A stretch of DNA of 64,000 bases from Cololabis saira (taxonomy: Eukaryota; Chordata; Actinopteri; Beloniformes; Belonidae): NCBI RefSeq assembly GCF_033807715.1, contig NC_084591.1, positions 46,337,868 to 46,401,867 of the forward strand, read 5' to 3'. The notes under the pieces are model-generated. The model saw nothing but the letters and a program-made list of their open reading frames with translations. It was not told the origin of the DNA and searched no databases. Positions 36,199 to 45,733 of this stretch are shown here, in pieces (the first letter of the stretch is position 1; every line of letters begins with the position of its first letter). A program made the position numbers and the translations under genes.

Positions 36199-37005
36199 AG
36201 TTATTCTATGCAACTTCCTAGAGCTAGAAAGATTTGAAAGTGGTGCTTCCTCTAAGCCCCGCCCCCCCCCGCCCCGACCCACGAGTGCTCCGTCCAAAGC
36301 CACGCCCCCACAAACACGAACGCGCATACGACTATTAAACATTTTGGACAGCACATTTACAGCAAAACTACCCCATGTCTCATTCACCTGTAAGCGAGGC
36401 CGGTTTTAGGGGGGGCAGGGGTGTGTGTGTGTGTGCTCCCGCCGCGTCCCCGGCTGGCGCAGCGATCCACCAGCCGCTGCGGTGCCGTGCCGTTCACCGG
36501 CGCTCTCCGCTCTTGCCGTGATGGAGACGCCTACATCCCCACGGACCCCATACAGCTTCCGAGCCGGAGCTGCTGCGGCTCTTCACGGCTGCGGCTGTTC
36601 ACGTGTCCCCCCGGGCTGCTGCTGCTGCAGGAGCTGCTGCTGGGCAGAGAGTCCTGCAGCAGCAGCAGCAGCAGCAGCGGACTAACGGCTCTGCTCCCCG
36701 GTCACACACAGCGGGACCGACCCGCTCTGGAAATAACTACTGGGCTCCGTGGCAGAGGGGAGGGAGGGGGGTTACACTGGGACACTGTGAGCCCAGGAGG
36801 ACCCGTGGGAAGTGAACACGTCGGGCTGGAAGCGAGTGCGCGCATGGGACAGGGCGGGGGGGGCGTGGTTTAAAATGAAGGCATCTGATTGGTTCTTTCC
36901 CTTCCTGGACCTGGACCAATCCGTATCATTCGGACCGAATGGGCGGGGCTTAGAGGTGCCTCTTTCAAAATTCTTGCTAGCTCTAGGAAGTTGCATAGAA
37001 TAACT
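36199..37005. mobile_element. TTAA-flanked inverted-repeat DNA element, CpG-rich interior
   Basis: Arms AGTTATTCTATGCAACTTCC and its complement at the right end, flanked by TTAA (36,195-36,198 and 37,006-37,009), as expected for piggyBac or Kolobok type insertions. The interior is GC-rich, with a CAG run at 36,655-36,678. No transposase recognised. Confidence 0.75.
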
Positions 37006-37054
37006 TTAATTACACCAGTCACTAATAAGGAAGGCATTTCATTCATATAATAAT

Positions 37055-37145
37055 GTAGATGCATCATTATCTAATGATTATAGTACCCGAGACCAGAGCA
37101 GCCCAGAAAACAAAGTTTGGGTGGATGAGGTACCCTCAGGCAGCG
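37055..37145 (+). repeat. 91-bp direct repeat, left copy (target duplication of the REL LINE)
   Basis: Begins GTAGATGCATCATTATCTAA and ends CCCTCAGGCAGCG. It recurs at 45,643-45,733 with a single difference (G/C). Confidence 0.9.
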
Positions 37146-37444
37146 GCTGTCGAGGCTTCGCGGGACGCTCGCTCTGCAAAGCCCTAGGTCGCTTGGGCAT
37201 TGCAGGAGCAGCAAAGAAGAGGGCCATTAAATCCGCAAGTGAGGCTGCAGAGAAAGCCACAAGGTGGTTGTGGCTAAAGAGGGCAGATCCGTGGGTTGCT
37301 GCTGGGACGCAAGCCGGGAGCTGATCACCCCCGGCTGAGTCACCTAGGAGAGGGTGTCTGATGTTGCGAGACCCGAAACACCCGATGACCCTAGGATACA
37401 TCACTGAAGATGCGTCCCAGTGCATCCAGGAGATGTTTCTTTGA
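37146..37444 (+). repeat. LTR-like terminal duplication of the REL LINE 3' end
   Basis: Nearly identical to 43,929-44,179 plus 45,594-45,642, including the C-terminal coding segment CRGFAGRSLCKALGRLGIAG. The differences seen are very few, e.g. GGCTGAGTCACC versus GGCTGGGTCACC. Confidence 0.9.
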
Positions 37445-37732
37445 AGTTACAGTCTGGCGATGCCAGTGACTCCTAGGAAGAGACTAGGTGGCAACCAAGA
37501 ATAGTTTGGTCGACGACTGGAGAGACAGTTGACAGCTCGGAAAGACGGCACCCGGGACAGTATGGGTTAGCACCCCAGCCTGTATCTTTCGTGAGGAAGA
37601 ACCCAAACAAGCTACGGAAAGCCCTAATGAGTTATACCCCCAGGAGATCCCGAGAGGGGGGGAGGATGAGATATCCAATCGGACGGACCCAAGGTTAATG
37701 ACCCCAGCAAACGAACTGACTATGAGTATAAC

Positions 37733-40700
37733 ATGCATTTGCGGCAAGCTGTGCAAGAACCAACGTGGCCTGAAAATCCATCCATCCTGCGGAAGAAGCT
37801 GACAACCCTCCGCAGAGCAGAGTGGCACAGGAGGCGGGTAAGAGAGAGAGCGAGGAAGAGAGCGGCCTTTATTGCCAACCCCTTCCGGTTCACAAAACAA
37901 CTGCTTGGGGACAAGCGCAGTGGCCGACTCGAGTGCTCAAGGGAGGAAGTGAATCGCTTCCTCGAAAACACCTTGAGTGACCCACTGAGAGAAGAAGATC
38001 TGGGACCCAACAAAGCTCTTATCAGCCCTGCATTACCAACAGCAGAGTTCAAGCTGACGGAGCCTAGCCTAAAGGAAGTTGAAGAGGTGGTCAAGGCAGC
38101 CCGTTCAGCATCTTCCCCAGGCCCAAGTGGTGTACCCTACCTTGTCTACAAGCGCTGTCCAGAGCTCCTCCGGCACCTGTGGAAGACTTTGAAGGTAATC
38201 TGGCGAAGGGGAAAAGTGGCCGACCAGTGGAGGTGTGCAGAGGGGGTTTGGATTCCCAAGGAGGAGGACTCGAAAAACATCAACCAGTTTCGGACAATCT
38301 CACTATTGAGTGTGGAAGGGAAGGTGTTTTTCAGCATCATCTCCAGAAGACTGACTGAGTTTCTCCTCAAAAACAACTACATTGACACCTCAGTGCAGAA
38401 GGGTGGGATTCCTGGAGCTCCCGGCTGCTTAGAGCACACTGGTGTAGTTACACAACTCATCAGAGAGGCCCGTGAGAACAGAGGCGACCTAGCTGTGTTG
38501 TGGTTGGACCTGACTAACGCCTACGGGTCCATCCCACACAAACTAGTTGAGCTCACATTACACCTCCACCATGTTCCAGATAGTATTGGACCTTGGCATC
38601 AGCATCTGACAGCTGTCATGGCGCCTGTGACTGGCAGTGCCACGGCTCGTCTCCTGCTGTATAGCGTTCTAATGGTCATTTTCTCCACATATGTGATCAT
38701 ATCAGCCCGTATTTCATATGGATGTGTCTCAGCTTTACGGATCTATGATCGGGACGCTCTGTTTCGCATCAAGGAGTCTATGGAGGGCATGTTTGATACA
38801 CGGGGCAGGTACAAACAAGCGTTTCCTCCTCCCTTTTTCATCAACCCCGACTCACCTGAGTTCTGGCTGCTTTGTCGGGCTCCGGGCCCAGTCCGCAAGA
38901 AATCAAGGAGAAGAGGCTCGCGCTCTGGTGTCCAGGTGAAGCGACGACGCGCTGCAGCACGCCTGGGTTCTGCCATCGTCGGCCATGGACAACGTGCAAG
39001 GTGTCTGCGCCGGGTCCCTCTCCTCAATGTGTGCGACAGCACATTCATGCTTTCGTCTGCTTGGACCACAAGGACAGTCTTGGAGCCTACACAGCGCTGG
39101 AGTAGTGGTCAATGGTCCTCATCGCCTCCACGCTCTTCCGTGTTTACACCGGCTCCCGCAAGGTCCAGCTGGAGGCCACGTGACCGCTGGACGTGCCTTC
39201 GACCAATCCCGATGCGCTCCGCGGACACTACCTCCCTGACGTCATCGACCCTGCATATCGGCCTGCTGAATGCCCGGTCTATTACAAATAAATCCTTCTC
39301 TCTGAACGATCTTTTCACAAGAGAAAAGCTGGATTTAATGTGTCTTTCGGAGACATGGCAGAGAGAGGAAGAGTTTATTCATCTTAATGAACTCTGTCCA
39401 GTTGGCTGCTCTGTTGTCGGGAAACCCCGCCCCTGCCGTCGTGGGGGGGGTCTGGCCGTTATATATAAGGACAGTTGCACATGCAAAATGACCCAGACCC
39501 AGGATTTGACTTCATTTGAGTCCCAAATGGTCATGGTGGGATCTTCAAATCCATTCTGCTGTGTGTCAATCTACCGTCCCCCTGGACCTGCTGCTGTGTT
39601 TCTGAAGGATTTTAGTGACTTTTTATCCTCCATAATAAAGTTGGAATCTGTTCTTATCCTTGGAGATTTTAACCTTCATGTTGATGACAGCTCATCTTGC
39701 TCCGCAAAGGAACTTTTATCATTGACTGAAGCTTTTAATTTTGAGCAACATGTTTCTGAGCCCACACACCAGAAAGGCCACATTTTAGACTTAGTTTTTA
39801 CCCTTGGACTAGACATTTCAAATGTGTCTGTACAGGACGTCCAGCTCAGTGATCATTTTCTTGTTCAGTTTGATCTCCACTTCAGCCCTGAGCCTAAGCC
39901 CATAGAAGCTAGGTCTCAGAGGCGGGTTATTTCTGCTAAGACTGCAGACAGTTTCTCTGCCATGTTTGACCCTCTTTTGTTTATGGACTGCCTTGATGTG
40001 GACAATTTTACTCAGTGTTTTACCAACCATTGTGTCAAAATTCTGGATCAGGTGGCACCTTTTAAATCAAGCTGGTCAGTTCGGAAAAAAGTGTGCCCTT
40101 GGACAAATGAAGACACCATGAGTCTAAGGAGACTTTGCCGTAAGACTGAACGTCTGTGGAAATCCACTAAACTTGAGGTGCACAGACTCCATCTCAGGGA
40201 TCTTGTGGCCTCATATAATGAGATGGTGGAAAATGCCAGATCAGACTTTATTCGTCAACTGGTAACAGCTAACAAGAAAAATCCCAAAGTGCTTTTTAAC
40301 ACAATCAATTCTCTTGTGTGTCCTGCTGCACCAGTTACTCCTGTTTTTTGTGAAGCAGACAGCAATGCATTATTGAGATTCTTCACTGAGAAAATTAAGT
40401 TGATCAAGGAGAAAATCCCTCCCCTTTTGTGTGGAACCCCTGCTGTCGCTGAGCCTGTCTCCAGCTTGTGGTCCTCATTTAGGTCTGTGACTCTTGCTGA
40501 TATCTCAGCACTGGTGACCAAGATGAAACTCTCCTCTTGCTCATCGGATGTCCTTCCGTGTAGGCTTTTTGTGAAAGTGTTTGATGTAATTGGCCCCTGG
40601 GTTACCAAAATGGTTAACCTCTCTCTGTCCTCCGGAGTGTTTCCCAATGCTTTTAAGCATGCTATAGTGGAGCCTTTACTCAAAAAGACAGGCTTAGACC

Positions 40701-42037
40701 CGACTGTCCTCGGTAATTTCAGGCCGATCTCTAAGCTACCAATCTTGTCCAAGATCCTAGAGAAGGTGGTCTCTGAGCAGCTGTCATTATTCCTGGATCA
40801 AAACAACATCCATGAGACATTTCAGTCTGGTTTCCGCAAACATCACTCTACGGAGACAGCCTTGCTGAAAGTGTCCAGTGACATTATGATGTCTGCTGAT
40901 TCGGGAAAATGCACTGTTCTAGTTCTCTTAGACCTGTCCTCAGCCTTTGACACCGTCGACCACCAAATCCTGTTGAGAAGGCTGAGGGATGAAGTAGGAC
41001 TGTCAGGTTCAGTTCTACAGTGGTTCTCGTCATACCTTTCTGGGCGTAGCTTTAGTGTTACAGCTAACCAAATAAGGTCTGGGTCAGCAGATCTGTTGTG
41101 TGGAGTCCCCCAAGGTTCTGTTTTGGGTCCTTTATTATTTTTGTTGTATTTGATCCCCTTGGGAAAAATCATCCAGAGATTTCCTGATGTCTCCTACCAC
41201 ATGTTTGCTGATGATATTCAGCTTTACTGCTCTTTTAAGCCTACTGAGCTCCACAGGCTAAATTCCCTAGTTCATTGCTTGGTGGAGATAAAACAATGGC
41301 TAAGTGTGAACACCTTGCAGCTAAACGTAGACAAAACTGAAACCCTGGTTATTGCCCCTGATGCCTCCATTCCTGGGATTAACCAGTATTTGGGTGACTT
41401 GGGCCAGTCTGTTAAACCGAGCCTAAGAAACCTGGGTGTTGTGTTTGACAAAGACATGTCATTAGTGCAACACTGCAAACAGCTGACAAGGAATTGCTTT
41501 TTTCATCTGAGGAATATTTCGAAACTCAGGAAAATGTTGTCGCAAAAGGATTTGGAGCTGGTCATTCACGCATTTGTGTCCTCGCGTTTGGACTACTGTA
41601 ACAGTTTGTTCTCTTGTCTAAACAAGAAGGAGCTGTCTCGCCTGCAGCTAGTGCAGAATTCCGCAGCAAGAATTCTGGCCCGCGCTAATAGGAGGTCACA
41701 CATAACCCCTATTCTCAAAGATCTTCATTGGCTGCCAGTTTCCTCTAGGGTAAATTTTAAAATTCTGGTTTTAACTTTCAGAGCTTTGCATGGTCAGGCT
41801 CCACCTTACATCAGCGATCTGATCCAGCCCTACACCCCAGCTCGGGCTCTGAGGTCTGTGGATCAGAATCTGCTGATGGTTCCTCGTACTCGCTTCCGGA
41901 CCAGAGGAGACCGATCCTTCCAGGCCGTTGCTTCCAGGCTTTGGAACGATCTTCCAGTCTCTCTGCGTTCCATGGAGTCTGTTGACTCCTTCAAAAGGCA
42001 ACTAAAGACCTTTTTATTTGTGCAGGCTTTTGCCTAA
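37733..42037 (+). CDS. Chimeric ORF: REL-LINE RT N-terminus fused to an L2/CR1-like EN-RT polyprotein
   Basis: 1,434 codons without a stop. Residues 1 to about 283 are the N-terminal half of an R2/NeSL-type reverse transcriptase: SSPGPSGVPYLVYKRCP near 127 and LWLDLTNAYGSIPH near 253. From about 284 the frame enters an inserted LINE of a different clade: a 5' segment (RIYDRDALFRIKESMEGMFD), an AP endonuclease (LLNARSITNKS near 508, LGDFNLHVD near 643, LSDHFLVQF near 704) and a second reverse transcriptase (FRPISKLPILSKILEK near 995, LLDLSSAFDTVDHQ near 1,063, FADDIQLY near 1,157). It ends FLFVQAFA. This is not a natural protein but an in-frame junction of two elements. The inserted element's own ORF start is unclear. 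Confidence 0.9.
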   Translation: MHLRQAVQEPTWPENPSILRKKLTTLRRAEWHRRRVRERARKRAAFIANPFRFTKQLLGDKRSGRLECSREEVNRFLENTLSDPLREEDLGPNKALISPALPTAEFKLTEPSLKEVEEVVKAARSASSPGPSGVPYLVYKRCPELLRHLWKTLKVIWRRGKVADQWRCAEGVWIPKEEDSKNINQFRTISLLSVEGKVFFSIISRRLTEFLLKNNYIDTSVQKGGIPGAPGCLEHTGVVTQLIREARENRGDLAVLWLDLTNAYGSIPHKLVELTLHLHHVPDSIGPWHQHLTAVMAPVTGSATARLLLYSVLMVIFSTYVIISARISYGCVSALRIYDRDALFRIKESMEGMFDTRGRYKQAFPPPFFINPDSPEFWLLCRAPGPVRKKSRRRGSRSGVQVKRRRAAARLGSAIVGHGQRARCLRRVPLLNVCDSTFMLSSAWTTRTVLEPTQRWSSGQWSSSPPRSSVFTPAPARSSWRPRDRWTCLRPIPMRSADTTSLTSSTLHIGLLNARSITNKSFSLNDLFTREKLDLMCLSETWQREEEFIHLNELCPVGCSVVGKPRPCRRGGGLAVIYKDSCTCKMTQTQDLTSFESQMVMVGSSNPFCCVSIYRPPGPAAVFLKDFSDFLSSIIKLESVLILGDFNLHVDDSSSCSAKELLSLTEAFNFEQHVSEPTHQKGHILDLVFTLGLDISNVSVQDVQLSDHFLVQFDLHFSPEPKPIEARSQRRVISAKTADSFSAMFDPLLFMDCLDVDNFTQCFTNHCVKILDQVAPFKSSWSVRKKVCPWTNEDTMSLRRLCRKTERLWKSTKLEVHRLHLRDLVASYNEMVENARSDFIRQLVTANKKNPKVLFNTINSLVCPAAPVTPVFCEADSNALLRFFTEKIKLIKEKIPPLLCGTPAVAEPVSSLWSSFRSVTLADISALVTKMKLSSCSSDVLPCRLFVKVFDVIGPWVTKMVNLSLSSGVFPNAFKHAIVEPLLKKTGLDPTVLGNFRPISKLPILSKILEKVVSEQLSLFLDQNNIHETFQSGFRKHHSTETALLKVSSDIMMSADSGKCTVLVLLDLSSAFDTVDHQILLRRLRDEVGLSGSVLQWFSSYLSGRSFSVTANQIRSGSADLLCGVPQGSVLGPLLFLLYLIPLGKIIQRFPDVSYHMFADDIQLYCSFKPTELHRLNSLVHCLVEIKQWLSVNTLQLNVDKTETLVIAPDASIPGINQYLGDLGQSVKPSLRNLGVVFDKDMSLVQHCKQLTRNCFFHLRNISKLRKMLSQKDLELVIHAFVSSRLDYCNSLFSCLNKKELSRLQLVQNSAARILARANRRSHITPILKDLHWLPVSSRVNFKILVLTFRALHGQAPPYISDLIQPYTPARALRSVDQNLLMVPRTRFRTRGDRSFQAVASRLWNDLPVSLRSMESVDSFKRQLKTFLFVQAFA

Positions 42038-42194
42038 TTATCTTGGGGCTGTTATGATTGTAAATGTGTTGTCGTGGCCTTTTAATCTTAAATTTGTATG
42101 TATCCCTTAACTGTGTTTTTAATTTAACTGTGAAGCGCTCTGTGACCATGGTCTGTGAAGAGCGCTCTACAAATAAAGTTTACTTACTTACTTC
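38580..42194 (+). mobile_element. L2/CR1-group LINE inserted in the REL LINE
   Basis: The 3' end is GCTCTACAAATAAAGTTTAC with TTAC repeats, directly followed by resumed REL-LINE coding sequence (SKIKDLILDYYNNF). The 5' junction is near 38,575-38,590 and I cannot resolve a target duplication. EN and RT motifs are intact, so the copy may be young. It differs from the LINE at 7,240 in its tail and sequence. Confidence 0.85.
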
Positions 42195-42199
42195 CCAGC

Positions 42200-44107
42200 A
42201 AGATCAAAGACCTGATCCTGGATTATTATAACAATTTCAGGCTCAGGTTCACTTCAGGGTCAGAAACATCAGACTGGCACCGCCTTGGGAAAGGAATAAT
42301 AACAGGGTGCACCATCTCTGTTACCTTTTTCGCACTGGCGATGAACACGTTGGTCAAGGCAGCTGAGGTGGAATGCAGAGGGCCTCTATCCAGATCAGGT
42401 GTTCGTCAGCCCCCAATAAGAGCCTACATGGATGATCTTACCATAACAACTACATCAGTGCCAGGGAGCAGGTGGATCTTGCAAGGACTGGACAGACTCA
42501 TCACATGGGCTAGAATGAGTTTCAAACCCTCCAAGTCAAGGTCCATGGTACTGAAGAGGGGGAAGGTGATTGACAAGTTCCGGTTTTCAATCTCAGGAAC
42601 TGCAATCCCAACCATCACGGAGCAACCAGTCAAGAGCTTGGGGAAACTCTTTGACTCTAGCCTTAGAGACTCCGCTGCCATCCAGAAGTCTGGCGAAGAC
42701 CTTGGAGCGTGGCTCACCAAGGTGGACAAGTCCGGCCTGCCAGGTAGATTTAAAGCCTGGATCTACCAGCACTCCATCCTGCCAAGAGTCCTGTGGCCTC
42801 TCCTCATCTATGCAGTCCCAGTATCAACCGTGGAATCCCTCGAAAGGAAGATCAGCAGCTTTCTCCGGAAGTGGCTAGGCCTTCCACGCAGCCTCAACAG
42901 CGCTGCCCTGTATGGGTCTAGCAACACCCTGCAGCTACCTTTCAGTGGGCTCACTGAGGAATTTAAGGTAGCACGCACCAGAGAAGCCCTACAGTACAGG
43001 GATTCCAGGGACTGCAAGGTAGCATCAGCTGGGATTGAAGTGAGGACGGGTAGGAAGTGGAGGGCTGAGAAGGCAGTGGAGGTGGCAGAGTCTCGCCTAA
43101 GGCAGAAGGCACTGGTGGGGGTCTTGGCAACAGGAAGAGCAGGCTTGGGCTACTTCCCAAAGTCCAAAGTCAGCCAGGCCCGAGGCAAGGAGAGGCACCA
43201 TCTACTCCAGGAAGAGGTCCGAGCAGGTGTGGAGGAAGAGCGAGTGAGCAGGGCGGTGGGACTCCGGCAGCAGGGAGCATGGACAAGGTGGGAGAGCACG
43301 TTACAGCGCAAAGTCACCTGGTCCAACATCATGCAGGCAGACTTCCATCGCGTTCGGTTCCTTGTGCAGGCAGTCTACGATGCTCTCCCAAGTCCAGCAA
43401 ACCTCCATGTGTGGGGGAAGAGCGAAACACCTTCCTGCCCCCTTTGCTCCGGAAGAGGCTCCCTAGAACACCTCCTCAGCAGCTGTCCAAGGGCCCTGGC
43501 CGATGGCCGCTATCGATGGCGCCACGATCAGGTGCTCAAAGCAGTTGCAGAGAGCAGAGCCTCAGCTATCAGCACCAGCAAACAACACCATGCTCCCAAG
43601 AAGGCAATCCCCTTTGTCAAAGCTGGAGAGAGACCCGTGAAAGGCCCACAGACAGCATCAGGACTCCTACATACAGCCCCTGATTGGCAGCTGCACGTCG
43701 ACCTCGGGAAACAGCTGAGGTTCCCCCAGCACATTGTTACAACATCTCTCCGGCCAGACATGATCATCACCTCCGAGGCTTCAAAACACCTGATCATGCT
43801 GGAGCTGACAGTGCCCTGGGAAGAGCGGATCGAGGAAGCCAACGAGAGGAAACGTGCAAAATACCAGGAGTTGGTGGAGGAGTGTAGGGGAAGGGCCTGG
43901 AGAACATACTATGAGCCCATAGAAGTCGGCTGTCGAGGCTTCGCGGGACGCTCGCTCTGCAAAGCCCTAGGTCGCTTGGGCATTGCAGGAGCAGCAAAGA
44001 AGAGGGCCATTAAATCCGCAAGTGAGGCTGCAGAGAAAGCCACAAGGTGGTTGTGGCTAAAGAGGGCAGATCCGTGGGTTGCTGCTGGGACGCAAGCCGG
44101 GAGCTGA
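42200..44107 (+). CDS. REL LINE: RT C-terminal half, zinc knuckle and restriction-like endonuclease
   Basis: Open from 42,155, where the first codons belong to the tail of the inserted LINE. SKIKDLILDYYNNF resumes the RT. The catalytic box is AYMDDLTITT near 42,423. A CPLCSGRGSLEHLLSSCP knuckle lies near 43,438. A restriction-like endonuclease core follows: RPDMII near 43,753, ELTVPWE near 43,802 and KRAKYQEL near 43,850. These features together define LINEs of the R2/NeSL/HERO group, which cut the target with a PD-(D/E)XK-type nuclease. The stop at 44,107 follows WVAAGTQAGS. The other half of the RT is at 37,733-38,580. Confidence 0.88.
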   Translation, partial: KIKDLILDYYNNFRLRFTSGSETSDWHRLGKGIITGCTISVTFFALAMNTLVKAAEVECRGPLSRSGVRQPPIRAYMDDLTITTTSVPGSRWILQGLDRLITWARMSFKPSKSRSMVLKRGKVIDKFRFSISGTAIPTITEQPVKSLGKLFDSSLRDSAAIQKSGEDLGAWLTKVDKSGLPGRFKAWIYQHSILPRVLWPLLIYAVPVSTVESLERKISSFLRKWLGLPRSLNSAALYGSSNTLQLPFSGLTEEFKVARTREALQYRDSRDCKVASAGIEVRTGRKWRAEKAVEVAESRLRQKALVGVLATGRAGLGYFPKSKVSQARGKERHHLLQEEVRAGVEEERVSRAVGLRQQGAWTRWESTLQRKVTWSNIMQADFHRVRFLVQAVYDALPSPANLHVWGKSETPSCPLCSGRGSLEHLLSSCPRALADGRYRWRHDQVLKAVAESRASAISTSKQHHAPKKAIPFVKAGERPVKGPQTASGLLHTAPDWQLHVDLGKQLRFPQHIVTTSLRPDMIITSEASKHLIMLELTVPWEERIEEANERKRAKYQELVEECRGRAWRTYYEPIEVGCRGFAGRSLCKALGRLGIAGAAKKRAIKSASEAAEKATRWLWLKRADPWVAAGTQAGS

Positions 44108-44179
44108 TCACCCCCGGCTGGGTCACCTAGGAGAGGGTGTCTGATGTTGCGAGACCCGAAACACCCGATGACCCTAGGA

Positions 44180-45355
44180 CAGTGATTCTTAACCATAGGG
44201 CCGCGGCCCACACTTGGGCCGCGAGCGCCATCTAGTGGGCCGCCAAAAAAAATTCAGTTTTGTACGTGTGGGCCGCGAGGGCCGCGGGACTGCATAGCAA
44301 CTCCCAACCAAATGAGGAGAAGAAGACACTCAGCTAGCTGTACGTGTAATAGTAAGAGAAATGGTGTGTCTTTACAGAGAAAATCCTTCATTTTGCACAG
44401 AGTAGGTTTAGATCCGCCAGGATCAGGGATCGATTAATTGGGTCTGCGCCCAGAGCGAGCGAGCGCGGCGTCATCATTTATCCTGACGCGTCCCCGCGGC
44501 CGGGGAGGTCGGCTGAGGCTGCCGCTCGGGCGGCGGGCTCCGTCGTTACTGCTGAAGGATGGTAGATGTAGATGCGTGGGCTGTCGTGTCTGCTGGACTG
44601 GACTGTTCGGGCTTTCGAAAAAGCATCAGAAAGTAACTGCTGCAGCGCGACCAGAGAGCTGCGGTGCGGGCTGTGCCCGTCGCAGCTGATCAGGCTCGGA
44701 TGAACCCGACACACTGAGTCCTGACAACTTATTAATGTAAATAACTTAAAGTAAAATCAAACTAAGTTTTGTCCTCGCTGTATTTTTAAATATGCAACCC
44801 GGAATGGACAAATTCATCCTGTTCAGTCTTCCCACTGGGACAAAACCAGTGTCTCATACGTTCAGAGACCGTGGCGTTCAAAGTGCGAAAGTGAAACGCC
44901 ACTGAAACAAAACACAACGTTTTTCATCAAACATATCCACTCAAGTCTGAACTGAAGTCACAGAAAAATAAGCTGAGCATCTTAAAACACCCATGTTTGG
45001 GTCCAGATACAGCTGTGAAGCAGCTTTCTCCACAGTGAACATAATTAAAACTAAATATCGTTTCAGGCTCATCAATGAGCACCTCCACATGCATATGAGA
45101 ACCTGAACCTGAACCTTAAATTGTTAAGATGTGTTTATATTAATTTAGTATAAAAATGTGTTGAGACAATTAACATAGAAAAGGGGAAATTCAAACTGCT
45201 GGTAGAGAAATAAAATAAGATAGCATTTGAAAAATAAAATAAAATCTACTTTATTTTTAAGAGAAAAAAAAAAAAAATTGGCAAATATGTACTTTTTTTA
45301 ATATAACAGTCAGATGCAGATGTTGATACAACTATGAGGCTACTTGAATATATAT

Positions 45356-45434
<79 letters not shown>

Positions 45435-45585
45435 GATGTTCTGGACCTTCGCTTGAGTAAATTTTCTCTAAATGGACCTCTTAAAGTTGAATACCCCTGC
45501 TATACAGTGTTTATATTTAATGGGCCCCGGGCCACTCTGTACTGAAAAAATTGGGCCCCAAGGTCAGAAAGGTTAAGAACCCCTG
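44180..45585. mobile_element. hAT element with CAGTGATTCTTAACC ends, inside the REL LINE 3' end
   Basis: Ends CAGTGATTCTTAACC and GGTTAAGAACCCCTG. Perfect 8-bp duplication CCCTAGGA (44,172-44,179 and 45,586-45,593). Carries remnants of a hAT-like gene region and a (TA)n run at 45,365-45,430. No intact transposase. Confidence 0.92.
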
Positions 45586-45642
45586 CCCTAGGATACATCA
45601 CTGAAGATGCGTCCCAGTGCATCCAGGAGATGTTTCTTTGAA

Positions 45643-45733
45643 GTAGATGCATCATTATCTAATGATTATAGTACCCGACACCAGAGCAGCCCAGAAAACA
45701 AAGTTTGGGTGGATGAGGTACCCTCAGGCAGCG
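45643..45733 (+). repeat. 91-bp direct repeat, right copy
   Basis: The partner of 37,055-37,145. The right copy runs straight into the open frame at 45,734, so it is the original side of the target. Confidence 0.9.

Larger units (their letters stand above)
37146..45642 (+). mobile_element. Restriction-like-endonuclease LINE (R2/NeSL/HERO group) with two nested insertions
   Basis: The insertion lies between the 91-bp direct repeats. It starts with a ~299-bp copy of the element's own 3' end (37,146-37,444). Then come a 5' region, the RT N-terminal half (37,733-38,580), an inserted L2/CR1-like LINE (about 38,580-42,194), the RT C-terminal half plus endonuclease (about 42,196-44,107), and a 3' end split by a hAT element (44,180-45,585). 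Without the insertions it is about 3.5 kb. The clade within the REL-endonuclease LINEs is not assigned. Confidence 0.85.

Noticed and set aside
36421..36873. 150-codon ORF with Ser/Gln runs as a gene
   Set aside because: Generated by a CAG run and CpG-rich sequence in a transposon-like element; no homology seen.
37733..42037. A single novel host gene with two reverse transcriptase domains
   Set aside because: The two parts belong to different LINE clades, and the downstream half of the first RT resumes right after the tail of the inserted element.
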